Position numbers and translations under genes: made by a program. Positions 18,301 to 27,293 of a stretch of DNA of 64,000 nt are shown here, in pieces. Origin of the DNA: an uncultured Clostridia bacterium (GTDB lineage: Bacteria > Bacillota > Clostridia > UBA1381); assembly GCA_934489015.1 (NCBI GenBank), contig CAKSSN010000006.1, positions 78,834-142,833 of the forward strand. The letters run 5' to 3'. Within the stretch, counting starts at the first letter, position 1; the number at the start of each line of letters is the position of its first letter. The notes beneath the pieces were generated by a model. It worked only from the letters and a program-made list of their open reading frames with translations. It was not told the DNA's origin and searched no databases.

Positions 18301-19322
18301 GCGGAACACCGCCGGGCGGCAGAATAAACTTTGACCCGTACGAGCCGAACAGAATTTTCGGCGGCGCACAGGATTTGCTCGGAATTATAAGCTATGACAG
18401 CGGCTATACATGGAAAGCCATTGAAGCGGCAGGCGGTTTCGGCTGCGCATACGGTACTGTTGCGGTTGACGATAACACTCTTGTTTCGGCAAACGCAAGC
18501 GGCTGGTATGATCCGAGAGGTATCTGGGTAAGCACAGACGGCGGAGATACCTGGACAGATACGGGACATAAGCTCAAATACGGTCTTGCGCGCCGTGCAA
18601 CATCGTTCTGGCGCTCGCCGAGAGATCCGGACACGGTTTTTGCGGGCGAATATGTAAGCCGTGACAGATGCAAAACATGGACAGAGCTTACGGGCTGTCA
18701 GCTTGTTATGGCTGTCAACTACTATCATAACAGAGAGCTTTGGGGACTTAACAAAGAGGTTATCGTATGCTCCTATGATGACGGAAAAACGTGGTATCCG
18801 TTCTCTAAGGTTAAAATCGACGATGAGCCGGCAAGAGGAACATCAACCTCAATGTACACTTCGGGCTCCGGTGTTCATGTATGGGATATGGAGTATGACG
18901 GTATAAACGATATTATATATTATCTTCCGGGCAACATTTATTCGGGAGTTACAATTGTAAGAATTGACCCGAATAATGAGCACGTAAATATCGGAGAGAA
19001 TATAAATGCTCAGTGCCTGTCAAATGATAAGTGGTATCAGCTTTTGGCAATTGACCCAAGACACCCCGACATTATCTATATGGGCGGCTACGGCAGCAGC
19101 ATGAGTAAGGCAACGGCAGCAGTTCAGCGCTCATGCGACAGGGGCGAAACATGGCAGGTGCTTTCTTCAATGGGCGATGAGAAGTCAATTGTAAAGGACG
19201 GACCGAGCATAGGCTCCGGACCTGAAACACTGGTTGTAAATCCGGTTACGGGCTACCTGTTTATGTGGGAGCGCGCAGAGGGCTTCTGGACATTCCCGGC
19301 ACCGTACACTGAGGAGAAATGA
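15372..19322 (+). CDS. Secreted GH74-like Asp-box propeller protein with internal SLH block (copy B)
   Basis: A tandem paralogue of the preceding gene, 1316 residues with the same domain order and the same SLH insertion between the Ig-like domain and the propeller. Its candidate catalytic acids are Asp645 (FGGVDIGGLIRSTDGG) and Asp1001 (GGAQDLLG). The ATG follows AAGGAGTGAGG. It shares long blocks of identical DNA with copy A (a 97-bp signal-peptide region and a 142-bp Ig-like region) amid more diverged stretches. This indicates recent duplication or gene conversion. The propeller differs enough from copy A in loops (for example the IDDEPARGTSTSM region) that substrate preference may differ. 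Confidence 0.75.
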   Translation: MNLRLKRAVCAASALATFLGTGGINFPVSAAEDGLINVLSCENADFKIKSSLGETDGENALDGDIVSTANFGGFNGEKIFDVNGNDGKDYIMLFTVSTEVPVPMERIKMNYEFGVAYIDGAYYSNGESMYLDKPVAPWFEGVEIFTSNTGEKGSWKKAAEFASLENMLLEETRPEELWDDTNGIRHYYDLPLDNKVTAKYLRIAVKDMKPWLGGVVIPEFEIKASPEDVPAGYKKITLESSDRAEMKVTGSDAIGKGLYGKAGSEYTLTVTPDSVSKINSVKINGSEIEGTDGVYKFTMPSEDVTISADCSIADSEDVPLKMESAEIAGGEIVKTEVVPVVTFTFNNAVGKIDKSKILVNGKKDTGLIQHAFVDALDSKKVHVVPFGDKLTADTEYTITVSDEVLSEAGMKQEMTASATFKTAADYTGEHLVKSRSYIKGYEDGTFRPNNNITMSEALLMAGRIAKDKDFSGFSASEEKARRVDIANLAYIIRYGNDNSSSDDCFAKLVQDGVFKGYEDGSYRGEDFVTRAEAAAIFNRAAGTSPEGSKSIYKNNFSDVTAEHWAANDIAVASESDDIRQIKWTENIPSISDYDVFNKQNNIWTQIPCVSQELRDKGVLGGEGGQWMQAIECDKEDGTLLFGGVDIGGLIRSTDGGKTWQRSYRGWMASGCIDVAIDPNNKSRVLGIGSNSDNSWTGIYLSEDMGENWQHVHSYIFNGQRDTRQQLAWDKSSYDEKIGGSRIAYWSNLYKLSAGLEGSDQDVIKLFSDREGGLFRTDDGGKTWNLVNSDMSDSVVGVHPKTGRLYVGNERGFFISDDHGETFRQILSGRPIYGLSIIDTRPDNVYINDYEGVLISENCGETFTRPENIDFPVDSDVHDVRNIARDLEVSPANPDYMLVDDRDYERYNNRRYFTHDGGKSWTECGYDKSKDFFFCHSRQHPFAWHPTDENKVWSLGGDWVTSSSDGGENFIWDSNGYCGTPPGGRINFDPYEPNRIFGGAQDLLGIISYDSGYTWKAIEAAGGFGCAYGTVAVDDNTLVSANASGWYDPRGIWVSTDGGDTWTDTGHKLKYGLARRATSFWRSPRDPDTVFAGEYVSRDRCKTWTELTGCQLVMAVNYYHNRELWGLNKEVIVCSYDDGKTWYPFSKVKIDDEPARGTSTSMYTSGSGVHVWDMEYDGINDIIYYLPGNIYSGVTIVRIDPNNEHVNIGENINAQCLSNDKWYQLLAIDPRHPDIIYMGGYGSSMSKATAAVQRSCDRGETWQVLSSMGDEKSIVKDGPSIGSGPETLVVNPVTGYLFMWERAEGFWTFPAPYTEEK

Positions 19323-19333
19323 GTTTGTTTTCA

Positions 19334-19361
19334 GCAATTGCAGCCTGTGTGCTGCAATTGC
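19334..19361 (+). other. Perfect 11-bp intergenic stem-loop
   Basis: GCAATTGCAGC at 19334-19344 pairs with 19351-19361 around CTGTGT. It lies between copy B and the GLUG/SGNH gene and is followed by AAAATAAAT rather than a T tract. Confidence 0.7.
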
Positions 19362-19397
19362 AAAATAAATAAAAAAGTCGAAAGGAAGGATCATTAA

Positions 19398-22300
19398 ATG
19401 AAAAAAACCTTGAGTATGCTTTTATCCGTTTGTATGCTGCTTTCATGCTTTACGGCAGTCAGCGCAGACGAGGCGGGTACGAGCGAGGAGAACCCCATTT
19501 TAATTTCGACAGCTGAGGATTTGACAAACTTTGCAAACACTATTAACAGCGACTCTACCGGAGGTGCCGGGAAGTACTGGAAGCTGACAAACGATTTGGA
19601 TCTTTCGGGTATTGAAGATTGGGGAGTGCAGTCTATCGGTTCAAGAACCGAATATCCGTTTAATGGTAATTTTGACGGCGCAGGTCACGTAATAAGAAAT
19701 GTAAACTGTAAATTTAATTTTTATTATCATCCCGGAATTTTTGGCGTTTTAGATGGAGATGCAAGCGTTAAAAATCTCGGTGTTGAGAATATGACAATTT
19801 CCACTCTTACATGGTGGACAGCCGGTTCCGGAACTTATTGTGCGGCAGGAGCGATAGCCGGAGAAATGAAAGGCAATTCATCTGTTGAAAACTGCTATGC
19901 AAAAAATGTCGGTATAGTGGATATGGATCCGGGATGGGATAACAATTTTGTAGCTGCCGGAGGTCTTGTCGGCATGATGAGCGATCAAAGCTCTGTTAAA
20001 AATTGCTACGAAACAGGATTTACAATAACACCTCACGCAACAAGCGGTATATCAATAGCATACAATGCAGGTCTTGTAGGAAAGCTTGCCGGCGGAACGA
20101 TAGAAAACTGCTATACGGAAACAAAGCTTACTACAACATCGGGAAGTTCATATACGGTTACAAACTCATACGGAACTTCTGATTGCGGAGTTGGCAGCAC
20201 TGTAGCACTCAGCGAAATCAAGAACTGCGCTTCAAAGCTCGGAGAAGCATTTAAATATAATGCATTTGGTTATCCGCTGCTTAAATGGCAATCTGACGAA
20301 GTTCCTTTAAGCGGAAACGGAACTGCAAGCTCACCTTATCTTGTATCGGATGCGGCAGACCTTGAAACAGTAAGTCTTATTGAGGATACAGACGGATTGT
20401 TCTTCAAGCTTGCGGATGATATAGATTTGGGCGGCGCTGCATGGTACAGCAAAATGATAGGCTCTGAATCAAATCCGTTTAAGGGCGACTTTAACGGTGA
20501 CGGTCACGTAATTAAAAACTACAAGATTTCAACAAAAATAGGAAATGACACAAACAATTTCAACGGACTTTTTGCATGGGTAGGCGGAAACGCTCTTATT
20601 CATGATTTAGGCGTTGAGGACGTTACATTTACAAGAGAATGGTGGAGCTACAAAAACATTGCCGGAGGTATGATAGGAAAGCTTATTGATAACGCTTCCG
20701 TTGTAGGCTGCTCGGCAAAGAACGTAACCTTTAACAGACCTTCTGAAGACGATCAGAGATTTAATCAGGGTCACTATTATGCAACAGGCGGCCTTATAGG
20801 TGAAATTGACGGCGCAGGCTGTGAGGTAAGAAGATGCTATTCGCTTAATATTGATAATGCATACAGAGAGTCGATTGTTGACGGTCAGGATAAAGCCGGC
20901 TCTATGTATAATGCAGGTCTTGTAGCAATAGGCACAAGCTTTGCAGAGGTTGAGGATTGCTATTCAACGCAGCCGATGATGCAGTCAAAGAGGGGCTTCC
21001 CGGTAAACAGCTGCTATCAGGGCTATAACCATACAAATTACTATGACGCATATCCGAACTGGGGCGCATGGCAGACAGAGGTTAATAACCTCAGCTTTAA
21101 CTGGAACAGCTATTTTGAGCCGAGAAGTGTATCGGGACTTGATTATCCTGTTTTGAAGCGCGAAGCAAATGACGGACAGTATAAAAATCTTGTTCCGGCA
21201 GGCTCAATGACGCTTTCCGATCCTAAGGCTGTATTCGGTCTTGAAAAGGCAGAAAAGGTAGCTGCTGTAGACTCAGGCAGAAGATCGGCAGTGCTTAAAA
21301 TAGCAGCAGATGAGCCGTTTAAGTATTCGGTAAATCTCGAAGAGGGCAAATATTACAGAGTAACCTTTAAGGGCTATGTTCCCGAAAACGCAAAAGCAAA
21401 TCTTACATTCGCTCTCGGCGGAAATGATTTGACAAATGTAATCAAAAACGCATATCTCGGCGGCGCTTGGTGGGAGGAAAAGACGGCTTACGTTAAGGCA
21501 CCGGCAACAGGCGCGGCAGAGCTTACAATAGGCGCTGACAAAGCATTTTACATTGACGACGTTGAAGTATTTGAAGTAAACGAAGCTCTTGAGAAGAGCG
21601 GCATAGACTTTACGCTTCAGCTTGCTTATCAGAAGCTTGACAAATTAAACAGCGACCTTTATGTTGTAAACCGGGTTTATGACGGAGTTGACATTTTCTA
21701 TTCAAGCGCTAACGGCTACCTTGACGGAAACGGCGACAGAACAGATAAAATCCCGACAGGACTCGGCACTGTTTCCGATACGTTTACGGCTAAAGTTTTA
21801 ATCGGTGAGGGAAATAGCTTTGAAAAGAGTATAGATATTAATATTCTTGAAAAAGCACCTTATGAAATAGTAAATGTAGGTCTTACCGATGAAAACGGAA
21901 ATACGGTTTATGATATTCAAAAGGCAAGCAAAATTGCATCTATTAAGGTTAATGCCAATGCAGCAGGCAATGCAAAGCTTATTGCAGCGCTTTATAATGG
22001 CGGCGTGCTTGCAAACGCAGAATTGTTCGATATTTCCGAAAACGGCGAAAGTGCTCTTAACATGAGCGTATCGGGCGGAAATAAGGTTAAGTTTTTCGTT
22101 ATGGATATGAGCGGAATTACACCGCTTGCATTTGCAAAGGAAAGCTACGATATTCCGGCAGATAAGGTAACAATCCACACAATAGGCGATTCGCTCTGCG
22201 CAACATATACCGACAATTCCGGTCTTATAGGCTGGGGTCAGGTTGCGGGCGACTATTTTGACAGCGAAAAGGTTGCAGTTGACAACAGTCTTGCAAGAGG

Positions 22301-22805
22301 CGGAATGACAGCAGAAGAATTTATTTCAAAGGGACGCTTTGACACGCTCCTTTCAAAGCTTAATAAAAACGATTATGTATTTATTCAGCTTGCAACAAAC
22401 GACTGCGGATATTTCTCACAGAAGGAATTTAACGAGCTTTTATCTCAGCTTGTACTCGGAGCAAGAGAAAAGGGAGCAATCCCCGTATTTGTAACATCAC
22501 CGGAAACAAAGCGTGCGGCATCCGATACGTCCGACGGAAACGGCGGCTATATCGTAAGCTCGCAGCTTAAGGGCTTCCCCGATGTTATGAGAGAGATGGC
22601 AGGTCAGATGGATATACCGGTTATTGATGTAAATAACGCGTTCCTCGCTCTTATGAGAGAAAAGGGACTTTCGGGTATAAATGAGCTCGGCTATTATGTA
22701 TCGGATAACGTTCACTTCACAAATGCCGGAGCAAACTTCATTGCAAAAACAGTTGCTGACGGCGTTAAGGCTCTGCAGCTTCCGATTGCAGATTACGTAA
22801 AATAA
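19398..22805 (+). CDS. Secreted GLUG-repeat protein with C-terminal SGNH (CE12-like) esterase
   Basis: 1135 residues. Signal peptide (to ~AVSA, residue 23), then two long GLUG-repeat modules (~30-600) of the form FNGDGHVIKNYKI / HDLGVEDVTF / AGGMIGKL. These are followed by a CBM-like beta-sandwich (~600-730), a ~95-residue beta module (YEIVNVGL...KFFVMDMSGITPLA) and an SGNH hydrolase (~927-1135). The esterase has Ser932 in GDSLCATYTD, Gly in LARGGM, Asn in ATNDCG, and Asp1103/His1106 in SDNVHFT, matching rhamnogalacturonan/xylan acetylesterases of family CE12. It likely removes acetyl groups from a plant polysaccharide. No SLH is present, so it is secreted or bound through GLUG or CBM parts. 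A near-paralogue lies directly downstream. Confidence 0.8.
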   Translation: MKKTLSMLLSVCMLLSCFTAVSADEAGTSEENPILISTAEDLTNFANTINSDSTGGAGKYWKLTNDLDLSGIEDWGVQSIGSRTEYPFNGNFDGAGHVIRNVNCKFNFYYHPGIFGVLDGDASVKNLGVENMTISTLTWWTAGSGTYCAAGAIAGEMKGNSSVENCYAKNVGIVDMDPGWDNNFVAAGGLVGMMSDQSSVKNCYETGFTITPHATSGISIAYNAGLVGKLAGGTIENCYTETKLTTTSGSSYTVTNSYGTSDCGVGSTVALSEIKNCASKLGEAFKYNAFGYPLLKWQSDEVPLSGNGTASSPYLVSDAADLETVSLIEDTDGLFFKLADDIDLGGAAWYSKMIGSESNPFKGDFNGDGHVIKNYKISTKIGNDTNNFNGLFAWVGGNALIHDLGVEDVTFTREWWSYKNIAGGMIGKLIDNASVVGCSAKNVTFNRPSEDDQRFNQGHYYATGGLIGEIDGAGCEVRRCYSLNIDNAYRESIVDGQDKAGSMYNAGLVAIGTSFAEVEDCYSTQPMMQSKRGFPVNSCYQGYNHTNYYDAYPNWGAWQTEVNNLSFNWNSYFEPRSVSGLDYPVLKREANDGQYKNLVPAGSMTLSDPKAVFGLEKAEKVAAVDSGRRSAVLKIAADEPFKYSVNLEEGKYYRVTFKGYVPENAKANLTFALGGNDLTNVIKNAYLGGAWWEEKTAYVKAPATGAAELTIGADKAFYIDDVEVFEVNEALEKSGIDFTLQLAYQKLDKLNSDLYVVNRVYDGVDIFYSSANGYLDGNGDRTDKIPTGLGTVSDTFTAKVLIGEGNSFEKSIDINILEKAPYEIVNVGLTDENGNTVYDIQKASKIASIKVNANAAGNAKLIAALYNGGVLANAELFDISENGESALNMSVSGGNKVKFFVMDMSGITPLAFAKESYDIPADKVTIHTIGDSLCATYTDNSGLIGWGQVAGDYFDSEKVAVDNSLARGGMTAEEFISKGRFDTLLSKLNKNDYVFIQLATNDCGYFSQKEFNELLSQLVLGAREKGAIPVFVTSPETKRAASDTSDGNGGYIVSSQLKGFPDVMREMAGQMDIPVIDVNNAFLALMREKGLSGINELGYYVSDNVHFTNAGANFIAKTVADGVKALQLPIADYVK

Positions 22806-22830
22806 CGGTCACATATTTCAGTAAAACAAG

Positions 22831-22890
22831 CAGCGTTTATCCCGGCAATTTTTAGCATAATACGAACGTTCACAGCCGAGATAAACGCTG
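22831..22890 (+). other. Long intergenic stem-loop, 11-bp outer stem
   Basis: CAGCGTTTATC at 22831-22841 pairs perfectly with GATAAACGCTG at 22880-22890, enclosing 38 bases. It stands between the two GLUG/SGNH paralogues. Confidence 0.6.
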
Positions 22891-22920
22891 AGCAAAAGGA
22901 AATTAAGGTTATTTAATTCA

Positions 22921-22938
22921 TGCCGCCCGCAGGCGGCA
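22921..22938 (+). other. GC-rich hairpin before ribosome site
   Basis: TGCCGCC-CGCA-GGCGGCA, a perfect 7-bp stem, followed closely by the ACGGAGG ribosome site of the next gene. Confidence 0.65.
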
Positions 22939-22954
22939 GAAACGGAGGATTTAT

Positions 22955-25900
22955 ATGAAAAAGACTTTGAGCCTTATACTTTCCGCTTGCATGATTACGT
23001 CATGCTTTACGGCTGTTTATGCAGGCGAGGCGGGAAGCAGCGCGGAAAATCCGATTTTGATTTCAAGCGCGGCAGAGCTGACTGATTTTGCAAATGCGGT
23101 CAATTCCGGAAAATCCAAAGAGTTTTACAGACTTGAGGGGGATATTAATCTTTCAAATGTAAAATGGGTCGGAATTGGAACGGAGGAACACCCGTTTACA
23201 GGCAGCTTTGACGGAAACGGTCACATAATAAGCAATTATTCATTTTCTGTTTCCAACAAGGGAAGAGGCGGACTTTTCACCTATGTCGGAGCAGGCGGAA
23301 GCATTAAAAAGCTTGGCGTTGAGGACGCAAATTTATTCTTAAATTCAGACGGTAACTGGAGCTCGGTAAACGGAGGTCTTGCGGCTGTTGTTTCGGGCGG
23401 AACGGTTTCGGAATGTTATGCTAAAAATATTTCTCTCGGAAACGGCGGACGTTCTCCGGAGGTTTCGGCAATGTCAAAGGGCAGCGGCCTTGTAGGACTT
23501 CTTACAAATAACGGTACGGTTGACAGCTGCTACTCGGTAAGCATTACCGTAGATGAAGCAGAGGTAGACTATGACTCAGGCATTGTCGGCGAGGTTGTGT
23601 CGGGATCAACAATTAAAAACTGCTATACCGACCTTTATCTTGCAAGAGCAAAAATGAGCGTTAACGCACAAAACTCGTATTATTTGGTTACGCCGCCGTG
23701 GCCATGGTCATACGGTGACGGAAACGAGCATTATATAGGTCAGCAGATTTCCGCATCGGAGCTTCAGAAATCAGCTTCAAAGCTCGGCGACGCGTTCAAG
23801 GATGCCGGAAATGTAAATAACGGCTATCCTATATTGGCTTGGGAAACGGGCAAGCTTTCGCTCGACGGCGAAGGAACTGAGGAAAACCCGTATAAGATTT
23901 CAAGCGCGGCTGATTTTGTAAAGGTAACATATCTCGGCGATACTGAGGGAATGTGCTTTGAGCTTACAGACGATATTGACTTTAAGGGCGAGTATATATC
24001 TCATTTTCTCGGAAAAACGAGCGATACGGCTTTTAAGGGCGTATTTGACGGAGCAGGTCACGAGATAAGAAACTATAAAATCAAGCTCAACGGCTCGGCA
24101 GCAAACGGACTTTTCAGCTATGTAGGCGGAGAAGCGCTGATTAAAAATCTCGGCGTAAACGGCGTTTATATGCTTCTTGACTCGGATAAGTGGGAAACGG
24201 CGGCAGGTGCGATTGCAGGTCAGATTTCCGACAACGCAAGAGTTTACGGCTGCTATGCAAAGAATATAAGAATGGCAACCAATTATACGGACGGTCAGTT
24301 TAAATACAGCGGCGGTCTTATAGGTGTTGCCGACAAAAATGCAGAGATTGACAGTTGCTATGCGGTTAAGATAACGTTTATCGGCGACATAAACCTTGAT
24401 TCGGGTATTATCGGCGGAACAATCAATCCGAACGTTGTAATTAAAAACAGCTACTCGGATTACACAATAAGCTGCTACAGAAATGCAGATGCTTATTCAA
24501 ACATCACAAACTCATATTACATCTCTTCGCTTCCTTGGCCTTGGGAATGTGCGTATGATAAAGAGGATAAGGGAAACTGGTACGGCTATGTCGGCACGAA
24601 AATAACTCCCGATGAGCTCAAAGGCAAGGCAGAAGAGCTCGGAAGCGCATTTAAGAAGTCGGCTTACGCAAATAACGGCTATCCGATATTTACCTGGGAA
24701 AACCCGGTATTGTCGCTCAGCGGTGACGGAACGGTTGACGATCCTTACACCATTTCAAGCGCCGATGAGCTTGAAATGGTATCTGCATTGACAGACACAG
24801 ACGGTAAATTCTTTAAGCTTACAAAAGATATTGACCTCGGCGGCGCAGAGTGGTACGCAAATGAAATAGGCACAAAGTCTACTCCATTCTGCGGAGATTT
24901 TGACGGCGCAGGTCACACGATTAAAAACTATAAGATAACAATCCCGACAACGAAAGAAGATCCTCTTGAAAGTCACGGACTTTTCGGCTATATCGGCTCA
25001 AATGCATATATCCATGATCTCGGCGTTGAGGACGTTACATTTACAATAGGTATCTGGCAGTGGAATACAACGGCAGGCGCAATGGTCGGCGAAATGAACG
25101 ACAGCTCATCTGTTATGAGCTGCTTTGCAAAGAATGTAAAATTCTTAAGAGAAAGCGGCGCTGATAACGGAGAAAACAACGGTCATTATCATACGGCAGG
25201 CGGACTTGTCGGTGTAATCGACGGCGATGGCTGCGAGGTAAGAAGATGCTATTCGCTTAATATTGATAACGGCATAAGAAAGCTTACAGGCTCTGACGGA
25301 ACAACCTCAAATTATGCAACAATTATGTATAATGCAGGTCTTGTCGGCAGAGGCGCGAATTTTGCATGGGTTGCAGACTGCTATTCAACGCAGCCGATGA
25401 TGCAGTCAAAGCCGGGAAATCCGGTAAATGATTGCTATCAGGCTTATAACCATACGAATTACTATCCCGATTATCCTAATTGGGGTGCATGGCAGACAGA
25501 GGTTAATCACCTCAGCTTTAACTGGAACAGCTATTTCGCTCCGATAAGCGAAACGGGACTTGATTATCCTGTTTTGAAGCGTGAAGCAAACGAAGGGAAA
25601 TATATAAATCTTATCCCGGCAGGCTCAATGACTGTTTCCGATCCTAATATGGCGTTCGGCACAGCAAATTCAAGGGTAATGGCAGCGAGCAGTGTAAGAG
25701 CTTCTGCATTCCTTTCACTTCCTAAGGGCGATACGATAAAGAGAACTGTTAAGACGGAAAAGGGAAAATGCTATAAGGTAACGCTTAATGGCTATGCGCC
25801 GTCATATACGCGCACAAACATAAGCTGTTATCTCGGAGATAAGAATTTTGCGGATTATGTAAAGACCTCGTATTTCGGCGGAGCATGGTGGGAAGAAAAA

Positions 25901-27232
25901 ACAGCCTACATAACAGCCGATACAACGGGCGATGTATTGTTCACGCTCAGCGCAGATCAGAACCTTTACATTGATGATCTTGAGGTGTTCGAGGTTGACG
26001 AGGTTCTTGAAAAGAGCGGAATTGACTTTAATTTTCAGCTTGCTTATCAGAAGCTTGATGTTCTTCCGTGTGACTTGTATGTTGTAGACAAGGTTTATGA
26101 CGGAGTTGACATTTCCTATACGTCGAAAAACGGCTATCTTGACGAAAACGGCGACAGAACGGATAAAATTCCGACAGGGCTCGGCACCGTTTCGGAAACC
26201 TTTACCGCATCCGCACCGATCGGTGACAGATACTCGATTGAAAAGAGCATAGACATTAATATACTTGAAAATGCTCCTTACGAAATAGTAAACGTCGGAC
26301 TTACGGATAAGGACGGAAAAACGGTTTATGACATTAATAAGGCAGACAAAATAGGCACTGTTAAGGTTAAGAAAAACAGCGCGGCAGACGCGTCTAGGCT
26401 TGTATGCGCTCTTTACAAAGGAAATGCTCTTGTCGGTATTTCCTCGTCAGAAGCCGAAAGCGGAGGAGAGTTTGCTCTCAACATGAGCATCTCCGGCGGT
26501 GATAAGGTTAAGCTTTTCGTTATGGATATGAGTGGAATTACTCCGCTTGCGTTTTCAAAACAGAGCTACGACGCGCCGGAGGACGTTGTAACAATCCATA
26601 CAATAGGCGATTCGCTCTGCGCAACATATACCGATAACTCCGGTCTTATAGGCTGGGGTCAGGTTGCAGGCGACTATTTCGACAGTCAAAAGGTTGTAGT
26701 TGACAATACTCTTGCAAGAGGCGGCATGACAGCTGAAGAATTTATTTCAAAGGGACGCTTTGACACGCTCCTTTCAAAGCTTAAAAAGAATGACTATGTA
26801 TTCATTCAGCTTGCAACAAACGACTGCGGATATTTCTCGCAGAAAGAATTTAATGAGCTTTTATCTCAGCTCATATACGGAGCAAGAGAAAAGGGTGCAA
26901 TCCCCGTATTTGTAACATCACCGGAGCTTAAGAGGGGCGCAACCGATACGCCCGACGGAAACGGCGGATATATCGCAAGCTCATATCTTGGAGGCTTCCC
27001 CGATGTTATGAGAGAGATGGGACCTGAAACAGATGTTCCGGTAATAGATGTAAACAATGCGTTCCTTACTCTTATGAGAAAGGTCGGCTATTCGGGCATT
27101 GACAGTCTCGGCTACTATGTATCGGATAATGTCCACTTTACAAATGCCGGTGCAAACTTCATTGCAAAAACGGTTGCTGACGGAGTTAAGGCTTTAGAGC
27201 TTCCGATTGCGGACTATGTACAGGATAAATAA
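22955..27232 (+). CDS. Secreted GLUG-repeat protein with C-terminal SGNH (CE12-like) esterase, longer paralogue
   Basis: 1425 residues, built like the preceding gene but with an extra GLUG module. It has a signal peptide, three GLUG modules (~30-880), a CBM-like domain, the ~95-residue KLFVMDMSGITPLAF module and an SGNH esterase (~1215-1425). Catalytic residues are Ser1220 (GDSLCATYTD), Asp1391 and His1394 (SDNVHFT). The last module and esterase are close to those of the neighbour, while the first GLUG modules differ, pointing to duplication followed by module gain. ATG with ACGGAGG upstream. Likely a carbohydrate acetylesterase with a different binding reach. Confidence 0.8.
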   Translation: MKKTLSLILSACMITSCFTAVYAGEAGSSAENPILISSAAELTDFANAVNSGKSKEFYRLEGDINLSNVKWVGIGTEEHPFTGSFDGNGHIISNYSFSVSNKGRGGLFTYVGAGGSIKKLGVEDANLFLNSDGNWSSVNGGLAAVVSGGTVSECYAKNISLGNGGRSPEVSAMSKGSGLVGLLTNNGTVDSCYSVSITVDEAEVDYDSGIVGEVVSGSTIKNCYTDLYLARAKMSVNAQNSYYLVTPPWPWSYGDGNEHYIGQQISASELQKSASKLGDAFKDAGNVNNGYPILAWETGKLSLDGEGTEENPYKISSAADFVKVTYLGDTEGMCFELTDDIDFKGEYISHFLGKTSDTAFKGVFDGAGHEIRNYKIKLNGSAANGLFSYVGGEALIKNLGVNGVYMLLDSDKWETAAGAIAGQISDNARVYGCYAKNIRMATNYTDGQFKYSGGLIGVADKNAEIDSCYAVKITFIGDINLDSGIIGGTINPNVVIKNSYSDYTISCYRNADAYSNITNSYYISSLPWPWECAYDKEDKGNWYGYVGTKITPDELKGKAEELGSAFKKSAYANNGYPIFTWENPVLSLSGDGTVDDPYTISSADELEMVSALTDTDGKFFKLTKDIDLGGAEWYANEIGTKSTPFCGDFDGAGHTIKNYKITIPTTKEDPLESHGLFGYIGSNAYIHDLGVEDVTFTIGIWQWNTTAGAMVGEMNDSSSVMSCFAKNVKFLRESGADNGENNGHYHTAGGLVGVIDGDGCEVRRCYSLNIDNGIRKLTGSDGTTSNYATIMYNAGLVGRGANFAWVADCYSTQPMMQSKPGNPVNDCYQAYNHTNYYPDYPNWGAWQTEVNHLSFNWNSYFAPISETGLDYPVLKREANEGKYINLIPAGSMTVSDPNMAFGTANSRVMAASSVRASAFLSLPKGDTIKRTVKTEKGKCYKVTLNGYAPSYTRTNISCYLGDKNFADYVKTSYFGGAWWEEKTAYITADTTGDVLFTLSADQNLYIDDLEVFEVDEVLEKSGIDFNFQLAYQKLDVLPCDLYVVDKVYDGVDISYTSKNGYLDENGDRTDKIPTGLGTVSETFTASAPIGDRYSIEKSIDINILENAPYEIVNVGLTDKDGKTVYDINKADKIGTVKVKKNSAADASRLVCALYKGNALVGISSSEAESGGEFALNMSISGGDKVKLFVMDMSGITPLAFSKQSYDAPEDVVTIHTIGDSLCATYTDNSGLIGWGQVAGDYFDSQKVVVDNTLARGGMTAEEFISKGRFDTLLSKLKKNDYVFIQLATNDCGYFSQKEFNELLSQLIYGAREKGAIPVFVTSPELKRGATDTPDGNGGYIASSYLGGFPDVMREMGPETDVPVIDVNNAFLTLMRKVGYSGIDSLGYYVSDNVHFTNAGANFIAKTVADGVKALELPIADYVQDK

Positions 27233-27247
27233 AATTTGATTGCTGTG

Positions 27248-27276
27248 GTATGCGCCGCACGCTTAGCGGCGCATAC
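27248..27276 (+). other. Perfect 11-bp intergenic stem-loop
   Basis: GTATGCGCCGC at 27248-27258 pairs exactly with GCGGCGCATAC at 27266-27276 around ACGCTTA, directly ahead of the next ribosome site. Confidence 0.7.
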
Positions 27277-27293
27277 GGATATGGAGATTATGT

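Noticed and set aside
19398..19470. Lipoprotein signal (LLSC) in the GLUG/SGNH proteins
   Set aside because: The residue before Ser is Leu, which does not fit the lipobox, and a better signal peptidase I site (AVSA) follows.
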